A stretch of 64,000 bases of DNA from Larus michahellis. Its lineage: Eukaryota > Chordata > Aves > Charadriiformes > Laridae. Location of the stretch: contig NC_133897.1 of assembly GCF_964199755.1 (NCBI RefSeq), positions 122,160,552 to 122,224,551 on the forward strand, in the 5' to 3' direction. Below, piece by piece: positions 41,933-52,604 of the stretch. The notes below the pieces were generated by a model. It was given only the letters and a program-made list of their open reading frames with translations, was not told where the DNA came from and did no database searches. The translations under genes and the position numbers were made by a program. Position 1 is the stretch's first letter. Each line of letters begins with the position of its first letter.

Positions 41933-42741
41933 CTGAAAGCAAGAAAGGGTAACAGAAAGAAGCTCCTTGCACTGTTCCGTCCTGCTGCTGCTAGGCAGTA
42001 CTGGGTATTTTTACCTTACAGCGACCTTGGAAATGATTGCAGATAACTTGCAACACCTACCGGAAGCCCACAGGTGCAGGGCAGTAGGCTGGGGGGATGG
42101 ACTGAATGACACAGACTGGAGCCAAGGGCCCCTTGAATCCAACCATGCCCCGAAGGGACCCACTGAAAGATGTAACAGGAAAGCTGGGCAAGAAGAAAAG
42201 ATCTATGCACGTGTGCCTTCCCTCCCACCCCAGGATAAAAAGTTCCCTTCATCTTCCCACCCCAGTCTTCCCTCTTTCATGTCCAAAATGGTGAGGTGCC
42301 AGGAAGGAACAAGCATAGTCAGTGCTTGCTTTTAGTGGGGCAAATAAGTAAAATTGCCAGTTGGAACAACACCACCAACAAAAAAAACTGCAAACAGAAA
42401 AACAAACCCATGGGAGGGGGTATCTGAGCATTTGTGGATTACTTTGAAATAGGTCCTGGAAATAATTCGGTAAATAAGTATTTAGACTGTATGACTCTTA
42501 CAAACCCAGCTGCGACCATGCTGTTTCAGTCCAGCAGCTCAGCTGGCTTCAGCCACAGCAGCACAACAAGGGGGGGACACTAGGATAAGGACAGTGGGCA
42601 CAATTTTTAAATGACTGCTTAGGGTACACATAGGGACCTTCCTCCGACTGTAAGGAGAAACTCCCCAGCTTCCTCATCACCACCACTTTGCCGAAAGGTT
42701 CCCCTGCTCATTTCACAAATAGGATTGCAGCATGTTATGCC

Positions 42742-42885
42742 CCATCCCTGAAAGTGTTCAAGGCCAGGCTGGATGGGGCTTTGAGCAGCCTGGTCTAGTG
42801 GGAGGTGTCCCTGCCAATGGCAGGGGGGTTTGAACTAGATGATCTTCAAGGTCCCTTCTACCTTGAACCATTCTATGATTCTGTG
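42742..42885 (+). mobile_element. CR1 LINE 3' fragment
   Basis: Short CR1 tail: the end of ORF2 (a CCATCCCTGAAAGTGTTCAAG-like start, then GGCTGGATGGGGC), the 3' UTR with the pattern GAACTAGATGATCTTCAAGG, and the end ATTCTATGATTCTGTG (42870-42885). It is a separate insertion from the 40.7-kb copy: it has its own 3' terminus and clear sequence differences, and belongs to a different CR1 subfamily. About 145 bp; no coding capacity. Confidence 0.9.
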
Positions 42886-45800
42886 TTGTGTTTTACATAA
42901 TATTTACATTTCAGTCACTAAGGTTAAGCCCTGGCATGAGGCAATTCCAGTATCTGCTTCATCAGGTTGAGTTCTCTGGCGTCTTCTAGCCTCTGAGACC
43001 GTATTTAAATCTTTATCCTTGGTTCTCCTCAGGAGCCCAGCAACATCCTCACAGGCCAAGGAAACACGCACGAGTCCGAGTTGTCTGTGATTACAACCTG
43101 CATCTGTTATAACATCAGGAAAGAAAAAGCCAACAAACAAAAAGGGTACTTTCAAACAATTTTGCATTTCCCAAAGGTTTGCACCTCCAGAAAGCTCGAA
43201 GAGACCTTCCCTGCCACCAGATTTGCTACTTTTCACGGTAAAATCACCACCCCCTCCTCTGCTGAGAGCACACCAGCTCCTGCCCTGGCACAGGCACGCT
43301 GCGGCCCCCAGCACGGGGCTCCCCAAGCCCCCCTGAACCCACAGCTCCAGAGGCTCATCTGTAACCTCTATAACATCTCTATGCTCGTTTCTCCCACATA
43401 TAGCCAGCCACTGCGGCAGCTGTTGGTGTTAATGGCTTGTATGAGCTAAATGCAGTTACCTCTTTCCCCCCTTCCCTCCCTGACAGACACTCCACCGACT
43501 TCTTTCTTAAGGCCAAGTTTCTGATGATTCCTTTGCACAAACTGGAAGCCAAAGCAAACTAGGACAAGGATGCTGGACTCCATACCCTCCCCACCGCCAG
43601 GAAGATGTTTCTACCCCCCCGGCATGCAGCAACAAGCTTGACAGGGCCATACCCCACGCAGCAGCAGCAGAGGAGATGGAGACGGAACAGCTATTGTTGC
43701 TGATGCCCCAGCCAAGCGTGCAGGTGCCCAGCAAAGCTGCGATATTAGCAGTTTTATGGCAAAATGCACACTGCCACAGGGACTGCAAAGCAGACGTGGC
43801 CCCGATCCTCAGCAAAGACACACTCTTCAATCTGCTCACACACCACCATTTTACATTTCTGTGCTAGGGCCTCAGATCAGCAGATCTGTCTTACCGGTGG
43901 AGGTGCACTGAAGTTAGCGCCACAAGCTTTTCATACTGTAAGTGGTATGAAAATCGCAGACCGCAAACGCTACTTTGTAAAACTCGTTCCAAAGGGAAGC
44001 AAAAATTTCAGACTTGAAATATTGGCTCACTGGGTTTTATGAAGGTTGGTTTTGAGTCATATGCAATCCACATTAAGATGATGAATATTTTCCTATAGGG
44101 GAGAGACTTAAGCTTCCCTAATCCAACCAACTTGTTACTCCTAATGCCAAAAGGAAATACAGCAACACCCATGCCCTTCACTGCTGACAAACCACCACTG
44201 GAATGACTGGAACATGCTGTAGTTCTTCCCACAACTTCCATCGAATGCTGGAGCACCAGACCCTGCTGTCCAATACCCTCCAGCACTTTGTCTTGGCATG
44301 CTCCCTGGAGTTCCTTTGCAGGGCTATTACAGGGAGCGCCAATTCACGTAATCACCGAAGCCAGGAACACCTAGTCCCAGAACAGTACTTACAGACAAAG
44401 CATAAAACAACAAAACCCTTCTTTCCTATGCTAGACTTGTACCATTCCTTACTACCGTACCTTGCAACAGCAGCACGTGATTCATCACATCACATTTGTT
44501 TCAAGATTAAGGGTTTTACTAACTGTTCAGGACACCTTAATTCCTTTGATTTTATGTATATCTTGTGCCTTATCTGAAAGCTAGGTGCAATTTAAATGGA
44601 GGAAAGAAAAAAAAAAAAGAAAAAAGCCAAGCCACTAAGTTTTCTCCAGGACTTTATCCATGTATTTAAAGTTAGAACACTTGAATTCCAGTTAAGAAAA
44701 GACTAATGGTGTTTCACCTTCCAATACCCGAACTACAGAATTATCCAGGAGGAGTGTGTCCAGGTATCTACACAAAGGTTTCACCTAACGGAGTCAAAAC
44801 TTTAGAAACCGAAACAAAGAGCTACAAGTTTTACACCTTGCATGGCAGAAAAGAATATGAGCATTTATTAAGTATGTAGGAAATAAGAGCAAGACAACTA
44901 TTCTGCGTCTTAGCAGCCCTACCACACTACCAAGGGTCCAGAGGAGTGCAACTGTTATACTGGTTAAAGAACACGCAGTAGACACTGTTGTACATTAAAT
45001 CACTGCCAAACATGAAAGCACCTCATAGTAATCACGGATTTTTAGGTGTAAAACAGGTATGCTGCCGAACTCTTCTTCTGCCTCACTGTAAGCCTGTGCT
45101 ACTCCTGGGAATAGGTGTTGCCAAGTTACTGGCCTCCATCTCCAGGAGGGCACTATAATCTTCACAGACACCGTTCAGCAGCTGCAGATTTTAAATGAAT
45201 TAAAAGCTTTTTTACTAAAATGTCTCTGGAACACATCTCTGCCACCAAGGGAAAAGAAAGAAAAAAACAACCAACCAAAACAAAAACCCAGGAGCAGTGG
45301 TTAGTGGCAACCTGTCAATTGTTTTTTTTCATTCAATTGTCTTGATGGAAACAGCAGACCACAAGGTAAAGGAGGAAAGAAGAGGAAGCAAGGAGGAGAT
45401 GCTGCTGAGATTATACTTTAATGGCAGAACACACGGTATAAACAGTTCGGGTTTCAAAGCCGTTCAGCATGTAAGGAAGAAACCAAGACACGTGGATACA
45501 GCGTATCTTGAGGATTTTTGACTTTGAATCAGAGACACTTGCCTTTCTGCCCAATAGATGAGAATTGTCACCTACCACACCGCAGCACACAGCCGGCCGC
45601 ACCTAGAGCGGGGAATCAGATCACGGCCACTGCCCAGGGTCTGAGCATTTCTGAAACCTCTTTCTTGGTCCGCTCGAAAGCTTTGCCCTACCCCCACATG
45701 ATTCCTTTTAAAGATTTATTCAATAGCAGACTACTGAGACACGCTGCACTAGCTTCTCGAAAGAAGGAGGTCATTCAAGACAATTAAAGCGGATAGCAGC

Positions 45801-46529
45801 ATTCAGCCCTTAAAAGAATAAGTGTCTTTGTAGTTTCAAAGTACTGTTCAGCTGCACAGATAACCTACATTTGTGGAGCGATGCAATACGAAATTTTCAT
45901 TATGTACACAGTCACACTTCTATTGAGTACGATGTTCTTTGACAAGCTGCGAGGGTGCTCAGTTTCCAGATATATGGAACCAGAATAAGCCCTACAGTAA
46001 TGTGCTGCAGAGAACAATAGTCCCCCGAACATGACCAGGGTAGACAGACGTCACCGTGAAAAGTTTTGAAATAGGAGAGGAAAGAGAACCTGAAATAAAA
46101 TACTTAAGTAAATAAAATCTCATCATCCCCAGGAGCAACAGCAGCACAAACTCAATACTCACCCACTGCTGATATTCACAGGAGTTCACTCATGGGTAAG
46201 AAAGAGGAAATCACTCTTTAAATTTTCTACCTATTTTATAGATTTTTCCTTCCTTTATAGCCACTAAATGTGTCATTTCATCTTAACAGCAACCACACAT
46301 TTACAGTGGATAGAGATGAATTTCCTTTGGAGTCCAAGTGGCTCATTGCAATCCATGGTCTCCCTTCCAGAAAAGTTCAGCACGGTTTCTTCACCATGCA
46401 CAGTCGGGAATCACTTCTCTGTGAGTCGAGGACAAGCGCCACTATGTTTGATTCCAAGAGCACCAGTTTCCATGACATATTTTTTATCTTTTTTTTTTTG
46501 GAGCATGTATAAATATGTTTATCCCTTGT

Positions 46530-46550
46530 AAAAAAAAAAAAAAAGAAAAG
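46530..46550. repeat. Poly(A) tract
   Basis: A run of 15 passing into GAAAAG. Confidence 0.8.
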
Positions 46551-48640
46551 AAATAAAATCAGAGGACTACATGCCCTCTTAATCCCAGAAACTTTAGCCT
46601 TTATACCTAAGCTATGAATTTCTGTGAACTCTTCCTGTTCACACCCAGTCTGTGGGTGAAAATTACATACTAGCAAAGGCTGCTCTTTACTTGTGGAAAC
46701 ACAGCAAGAGCGGCTAGGGGAAAGGGAGTCCTGCTAAGAAAAAGAACAACAGACTCTTGGAGTTCAAAGGGAGCAGTAAGCTTATGAAGAAAAGCTCGGC
46801 CTGAAGGTCAGCTCTATGCAAAATAGTATTTTCTAGATCTCAATCTTGATATCATTTCTCCTTTACTCTCCAAAATTTTCCTTAGAAAAGTAATTACCAG
46901 AAATTTCAAGTCCTGAGATAGTGACGCACAACATCATTTCAGCATTAGCCACAAAATACAGTCGCAGCTTCGCTTTTAGCCTTTTCTAGTGATGACCTGA
47001 AGACAGGCAACCCAAGCCTCACGCGCATCCATGTTTTCTCAGAGACCGGCAACGCTCACCTTTTGCCCTGTTGCAACAACCACATTCTGATAAGATCTCT
47101 TTCTGCTCGGGGTTCCCAGAGCCAAACCTTTTCCCCACTGTACCCAACTCTCATGGTTTGGGCTGGGCTGGCCACTAAAATACACCTCAAACCAGGACAC
47201 CACCCACAAGCCTCTGGGTATCACTGGGGTGGGATGCAGCTGTGACAAGGCAGATCAGGACAGCAAGGGGAGAGGACAAGAAAAACACCACACAAAGCTC
47301 ACTCCTCTCTTGCTCTTTGAGTCTTGCTTCTTTTCATCTGAAACAGCCCACTCAGTGAATTCCACAGCGTGAGATACAGTCCATTCATTTTCTTTGGTAT
47401 AATGTTTAGCACTCTTTTAGCAGTTTTGTATTTGAGTTATCCTCTAGAAATACTTAAGCTGTTACGTATGTTGGGAAAAAAAAACATAGAAAAAAACCAG
47501 TCGATTTCTCTCAAGAGGGAGTTTTTTTTTTTCCAGTCTATTTGTTCAATTAATATAACAATATTCACCAGCAAAATATTAAAACACGTGAACAGATTAC
47601 AACAAACAAAACTTGACTTATGACTTAACAGCGTCCAAAAGCATAACCTGGAACACAACTAGACAGTCTTAAAATTTCATCTGAAAAAACAGAAGATTAC
47701 TTATTTATCATTTCTAGATGGATAAGGTAGGCACAGTTGCCTAAATACTTCCAACTATATCTTGATGTAACGACAGATGACTTCCTCCCATTCCTCCTTT
47801 ATCTCATACCATCAAGAAAACCCCTCCCTGCTTAGCAGAGGACCAAATTTGGTGTGCATAAATATTTCATAACTTCATCTTGTCAAGAAATCAAACTGAA
47901 CTACTTAAGGGCATTCTTCCAGGAGCTGCACATCCAAACTCGAAGAATAAAACTGCATTCATCATAGCCATTCTCCCCCTTCAAACTGAAAGGCCTGAAG
48001 GTGAAGCAACAGTGAAAACCTGGAGATCTTGTGTGCGTATCATCTATGAACATTATATGAACATTATCCACCGAGTGCTAGATGCCATTAAGAAATCTAG
48101 AAACAATACAGTAAGGCTGGCATCTGCTGAAGAAAATACATCTCCAGCTTTTCAGTCCTCTCTACATCCTGGTCCTCCAGAAGAAAGAAATTCTGGCTTT
48201 CACAAAAACCTCACGATGACGGAAACAACAAGCCTAGAAACAACTCACTGCTACAGACAGAGAAGCCAACCATGAAATCAAAAGGTGACTGAAGACAGAC
48301 ATCTACAGGTGGTTTGATTTCCGACAGCACGAAACACATGCAGATTCCACTGATCTGGAGAGGAATTCAGCACCTGAAAAAGAGACGAGGCCATTTCTGC
48401 GCAACTGAACCCCAACCCACCAATGAGTATCTGCATCCTGATAGAACTGACACAACTTTGTTAGCAGAGGTAGCCTTAAACTTCCTGAGCATTGGATGAC
48501 ATACATTTGGATTGGACTCTGCATTTATTTTCTCTAGTACTGCATCAAGAAATTCTGACAGGGCTCCACTTGTCAGCTTTGCAAGAGAAGGACAGGGATG
48601 CAGAGCAACCACCCCGGGACAGCAGGTGCTCCTGTCATTT

Positions 48641-49083
48641 CACAGAATCATAGAATGGCCTAAGTTGGAAGGGACCTTTTAGATCATCTAGTCCAACCAT
48701 CAACCTAACTCTGACAAAAGCCATCACTAAACCATATCTCTAAGCACTATGTCTACCCGTCTTTTAAATACCTCCAGGGATGGTGCCTCAACCACTTCCC
48801 TGGGCAGCCTGTTCCAATGCTTAATAACCCTTTCAGTGTAAAATTTTTTTTCCTAATATCCAGTCTAAACCTCCCCCAGCACAACTTGAGGCCATTTCCT
48901 TTTGTCCTATCGCCTGTTACTTGGGAGAAGAGACCGACCCCCATCTCTCTACAACCTCCTTTCAGGTAGTTGTAGAGAGCGATAAGGTCTCCCCTCAGCC
49001 TTCTCTTCTCAAGGCTAAACAACTCCAGGTCCCTCAGCTGCTCCTCATAAGACTTACTCTCCAGACCTCTCACCAACTTCCAC
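48641..49083 (-). mobile_element. CR1 LINE fragment, 5'-truncated
   Basis: Read on the minus strand this is the last 0.44 kb of a CR1. The C-terminal RT region (positions 49083 to 48753) includes [26 protein letters not shown] and GCREMG. The 3' UTR and terminus follow; on the plus strand these appear as CACAGAATCATAGAATGG at 48641. The frame is open for about 110 codons, but the segment after RFRLDIRK has slipped out of the usual frame, so it is broken. It is oriented with GAREM1, unlike the 40.7-kb copy. I found no flanking duplication. Confidence 0.92.
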
Positions 49084-49626
49084 AAATATCGCATGTTCCC
49101 CACTTTCCTCCTTCAGGACGCTACAGGCTGATTCATCGTTGCCTTCTCTTATTGCAAGACAAACTCCTTTGGAAATAGAAAAAGTGTTCTCTTTGTACCA
49201 CCAAGAACATGGCATCTGTGTTCTTTATAAAATATTGATTTGTCTGCCATCTGTAGTCCCAGAAGTTAAAAGGTATGTCCATAAGAGTAGGTAAAAGCAG
49301 ACCAAGGAGCTTTTGCCCATACACTGAACTGGCCAGACCTCACCCAGCTCCAGCCCAAAACCCTCAGGACAGTGCTATACGTGAGCCTGCCTCCCAGCAG
49401 GGTCCAGCATGGGGTTGAACCGTTACTCCCAGGACACCTACACCAACAGCTGCCTCCTGTCTGGCCACCTCAGGGCACAGGCAAAAGCACTCGGGTCTGT
49501 TTACATCCACTTGCCTGAGCAAATGCTTTAAGTGGGGAACATGGAACAAAAAAGCCTTTGCACAAGATCGGCAACATCTTCGTCTCCCCAACAATTACAG
49601 GATATTCCCATCACCAGGTCTGTCAC

Positions 49627-49652
49627 AAAAAAAAATAAAAAAATAAAAAAAA
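49627..49652. repeat. A-rich (AAAAAAAT)n tract
   Basis: Three A-runs separated by single T. Confidence 0.85.
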
Positions 49653-50306
49653 TTGCTTGCCTCAAACCCCATAAACTTTCTCTACCCACAAAGCTCTTTC
49701 AGGTCCCTTCCAATGAAGCTAGAGAAGAAGAGCAGGGAGATTGGGAAGTATAACACGCAGAGAGGGAAATTAGAAAGTCATCAATACATACATCCTGCTA
49801 AAGCCTGAATCACTGCCAGGAAGCTCAAGTAAATTGACAGCCTTAAGTGCAGTGACTGGAGGCCATCTTAGCTGGTTCTAGTGACAGAAGGTATTACCAT
49901 GAGGAACTCTTTAACGTACCAGCCTTGCCGTTCTCACAGGACAAGATACATTCGACATTATGAAAACCAGCCAGCTGCAGTTAAAAAGGCAAAGAAGCTT
50001 TTCTTTAACCTGCTCCCGAGCACCAGCTCCAAGGAAGCCCTAAAAGGGATAGGAAAAATACTGCATAATCAAGGGACAAAGTCAAAAAAGCCCCGGCTTG
50101 AATCATCACTGGGTTATGGGAACTGCAGTTAAGTAATAAACCAATCCTGGTCTTGACCTGCACACCGGGGAGTAGCAGAGGGCGATGCCCATGCTCATTT
50201 TTAACTTTTCAAATCAATACAAAACTTTCTAAGAGAACTGTTCTATTACATCCTGTAAGTACAAGTTGACTCCATAAAATAAGGAATTAAAAAGCCCAGA
50301 AAATTT

Positions 50307-50363
50307 TCCTGATTCGAGACTCTCGAATCAGGATGTTCCTGATTCAGGATGTTTCCTGATTCA
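50307..50363. repeat. Palindrome and tandem TCCTGATTCA cluster
   Basis: TCCTGATTCGAGA (50307-50319), one C, then its exact reverse complement TCTCGAATCAGGA (50321-50333) make a perfect 13-bp-arm hairpin with one central base. A second palindrome, TCCTGATTCAGGA, follows at 50337-50349 and a third TCCTGATTCA at 50354-50363. The last units form an imperfect 16-17-bp tandem repeat. The cluster lies in intron 1, 0.42 kb outside the CpG island. Confidence 0.9.
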
Positions 50364-51088
50364 ACCCTCTGCATTCCCTTAGAGACAGGGGACTTGGACA
50401 GTTTTCACGGAGCGACCACGCAATGCACACACACACTATTATAAAGCAGCTGTCTGAGCCTTTATAAAAAATTTCCCATATTTCCCCAGTTCTCTGTGCC
50501 GACACATTACTTTCTAAGACACGTACCTAGGAAAGGTAAAATGCTGCTGCCATAGCCATAGACTCGTTTCCTATTTCCTGGAGTAAACAGAAAGCTGCCA
50601 ACTTGGAAACTGCAGGTGAGCACCCAAGCGAACAGCAATAAAAAGTTATCTGGAGGCTGTAAAGGCTTCTTACTTTCCTCCTCCTTTTACGGTCAGTGGC
50701 TTTTTTAGCCCGGCGCAACATTTGGGGTTTAGCCCACTTGGCTATTTAATATCCCTTCTTATTCGGCCCTTGGTGCGGCATCACCTCACCACACCACACA
50801 GCGCCGGGTCTCCAGCGCCGAAAATGCCCTTCCAGCATTTAACTGGAGACTGCGAGGACCTTTCTCAGGGGCTGGTGGCCAACAGGCTTCACCGAGCCCC
50901 CCCTGGACAGCAGATATTTTGATGCCAAGCGAGGCACGGACCCCGATGAGAGCCGAAGCCTCGCACCGACACCCGGTAAGGGCAGATGCCGGTGTTAAGG
51001 ACCGCACGCAAAGTGCCGCGGGCGGCGGCGGGGCTCTGCGGCTCCCTCCAGGCGCCGGAGGAAAGGGGGGTGCCCCGCGGGGGTCCGG

Positions 51089-51128
51089 GAGCCGCCACCC
51101 CCCGCTCCGAGCCGCCACCCCCCGCCCG
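51089..51128. repeat. 20-bp tandem repeat at the start of intron 1
   Basis: GAGCCGCCACCCCCCGCTCC at 51089 is followed at 51109 by GAGCCGCCACCCCCCGCCCG. The unit is G-rich on the GAREM1 sense strand and lies within 60 bases of the exon 1 donor. Confidence 0.85.
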
Positions 51129-51148
51129 CCCCCCGCCGCCCCACGCAC

Positions 51149-51269
51149 CGCTGTCCAGCCGGGCGATCTGGGGGAGCCGGTAGGTGCTGACGAGCAGGTC
51201 CAAGGGAACGGCCACCGCGCTCCACTTCACGTCCTTGAGGCTGCAGCCCAGCGGCGGGCCGGGGTCCAT
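51149..51269 (-). CDS. GAREM1: GAREM1 coding exon 1 (start codon to first donor)
   Basis: First coding exon of GRB2-associated regulator of MAPK1, a cytoplasmic adaptor that binds GRB2 and SHP2 and promotes EGF-receptor to ERK signalling (family knowledge). The exon encodes 40 residues plus one base of codon 41, starting MDPGPPLGCSLKDVKW and ending RLPQIARLDS, which matches the N-terminus I know for vertebrate GAREM1 and not that of GAREM2. The ATG at 51269-51267 has a strong context (A at -3, G at +4) and is the only in-frame ATG after the upstream stop at 51533-51531. The exon ends AGC G followed by the donor GTGCGT (51148 downward), so the intron is phase 1. It lies in a CpG island. The residues form the start of the CABIT domain. 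The rest of the gene is leftward, beginning with exon 2 at 26541. Very likely correct. Confidence 0.95.
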
Positions 51270-51372
51270 CTTCCCGGCCCGGGGAAAGGAGAGGGGAAGG
51301 GAGGGGAGCCAGACGGGCAGCGCCGGCGAGGAGGTGGGGGGCGGGGGGCGGAGGGAAGGAGCCCGGCTCAGC

Positions 51373-51396
51373 TCAGCGCCGGCCGCCCCGGGACAT
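51373..51396 (-). other. uORF 2 in GAREM1 leader (7 codons plus stop)
   Basis: A second upstream ATG at 51396-51394 opens a seven-codon frame ending in TGA at 51375-51373, 103 bases before the GAREM1 ATG. It follows uORF 1 by only six bases, so the two form a short-uORF series if transcription starts upstream of both. Confidence 0.4.
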
Positions 51397-51402
51397 GCCG
51401 GG

Positions 51403-51519
51403 CTAGGCAGAAGGGGAGGCCCGCCGGGCTGCTGCGGCTGCTGCTGCTGCTGCTGCTCCCGCCGCCCCCCGGGACCGGCTGGGGCCGCCCGCCGCCGCGC
51501 CTGGCCCAGGAAGCGCCAT
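51403..51519 (-). other. uORF 1 in GAREM1 leader (38 codons plus stop)
   Basis: An upstream ATG at 51519-51517, in good context (G at -3, G at +4), opens a 38-codon frame that stops at TAG (51405-51403), 133 bases before the main ATG. It is out of frame with GAREM1 and reads the same CAG/GCA tract as poly-alanine. If included in the mRNA it could reduce or gate GAREM1 translation. Its inclusion depends on the unknown start site. Confidence 0.45.
51428..51458. repeat. (CTG)n / (CAG)n trinucleotide tract in GAREM1 leader
   Basis: Six perfect CTG units (51438-51455, plus strand), preceded by two interrupted units. On the GAREM1 sense strand this is a CAG repeat in the leader. Length polymorphism between individuals or species is plausible. 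Confidence 0.85.
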
Positions 51520-52280
51520 CCCAGCACTGACTAATCAACAGGGTGCGAGCAACGCCTGCGCAGCTGCCGCTCCTCCCCGCGCCGAAAAGGAAAGTGCCGG
51601 GCTCCCTGCCCGCCCGCCCGCCGGGGACCGCCGCCGCCGAGCCCGTCCCTCTCACTCCACCCTCCGACCGCTCGCCCGCCCTGCAGCTCGCCCGCCCGCT
51701 CGCCGCGCAGGGCCCCGCCGGGGGGAGCCGTCGGGCGGCCCCGCCGGGGTGTGTCCCTCCGCGATCCGCCGCGGGTGGGGTGAGGTGGGATGAGGGGACG
51801 GGAGAGGTTCTGGGGTCTCTGCCCGGGGCGGGGAGGGAGGAGCGGGGTTTACAGGTGCTGGCGCCCCGCAAAGAGGCGGCGGGGACCCACCTGCCCCCCG
51901 CCTTCGCGTTTGCAGCCGTTAACATCGTTTCTCGCAGCGATGTTTGAGGGAGCAGGATGCGGCGCGTCTTCTCGCTATTTAATTTAGCATAGGAACTTTG
52001 GGAAATTCATCCTACCTCAAAAAGAAACAACAAACCACAACCCCTCAATTAGACGGCAACTTTGATTATATATCTTTTATTGTAGTTTTCACCTGTGAAC
52101 CACGGATGGCTATTTAAAGTATGAAGAGTAGTGCATAGAAGTTGGAGGGAAAAATATTATTTCTACCATTGTTACTTCACATACCAGTATTACATATATT
52201 GCGTATTCGAGGGTCTTCAGACCACGGGAAGAATTTAAAATCAACTGCTAGTTCTCTTTTCAAAGTGGCTTATGTGATTA

Positions 52281-52345
52281 GGTTGATGGCTGGCCTAGAT
52301 GATCTGAAAGGACCCTTCCAACCTAGGCAATTATTCTATGATCTT
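52281..52345 (+). mobile_element. CR1 LINE tail, about 65 bp
   Basis: Only the 3' UTR end remains: GGCCTAGATGATCTGAAAGG, then ACCCTTCCAACCTAGGCAAT and TATTCTATGATCTT. It lies about 0.8 kb upstream of the GAREM1 leader. Confidence 0.85.
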
Positions 52346-52604
52346 CGTGAGATATTTTGTTATCATTTTTTATCCATTTTTTATCTCCAGACTGCTAGAC
52401 TGCAGAAACTCTGGGAAATTAAACCAGAAAAACGAACTCCTGGGTGGTTGCGCTGTTCTGTGCCTAAGTTTATTTTACTCACTTCTGTGTCAAAACTGTT
52501 TATTTTATCGCTGTCAACTTGGCTACATTTAAGGCTGTACTGTCGACTGGAAACATACAAAGTTGCCTCGCAGTGATGTGTAAAATGCCTGGAAACATCC
52601 ACAG

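Larger units (their letters stand above)
51270..51530 (-). other. GAREM1: Leader upstream of GAREM1 ATG; open in-frame stretch with CAG tract
   Basis: On the mRNA strand, 87 codons directly upstream of the GAREM1 ATG are open in the same frame, back to a TAG at 51533-51531, but none is ATG. Translated, the stretch would be rich in P, A and R with a six-glutamine run (CAG repeat, 51438-51455). In-frame near-cognate codons sit at its start: GTG at 51527 and CTG at 51524. The CTG has G at -3 and G at +4. The conservative reading is 5' UTR. An N-terminally extended form by CTG initiation is possible only if transcription starts upstream of 51527. Confidence 0.6.
50786..51935. promoter_or_regulatory. 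GAREM1: CpG island promoter of GAREM1
   Basis: This 1.1-kb block is far richer in G+C and in CpG than its surroundings, and it spans the start codon, the leader and the beginning of intron 1. It contains Sp1-like GC boxes (for example GGGGCGGGGAGG near 51825 and CCCCGCCCGCCCC near 51120) and an NRF1-like TGCGCA word near 51557. I see no convincing TATA box, which fits a dispersed CpG-island promoter. Transcription start sites probably lie between about 51300 and 51700, but the sequence alone does not fix them. Boundaries were judged by eye. Confidence 0.85.

Noticed and set aside
50919..51530. A 203-codon plus-strand open frame through the CpG island
   Set aside because: It is antisense to GAREM1 exon 1 and owes its length to GC-rich composition; its residue make-up (Gly, Arg, Pro, Ala) is what random CpG-island sequence gives.
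51368..51925. A 185-codon minus-strand frame in the CpG island
   Set aside because: Different frame from GAREM1, low-complexity composition, no recognised domain.
52142..52576. A 144-codon plus-strand frame
   Set aside because: It runs through a CR1 tail and AT-rich flank; chance frame.
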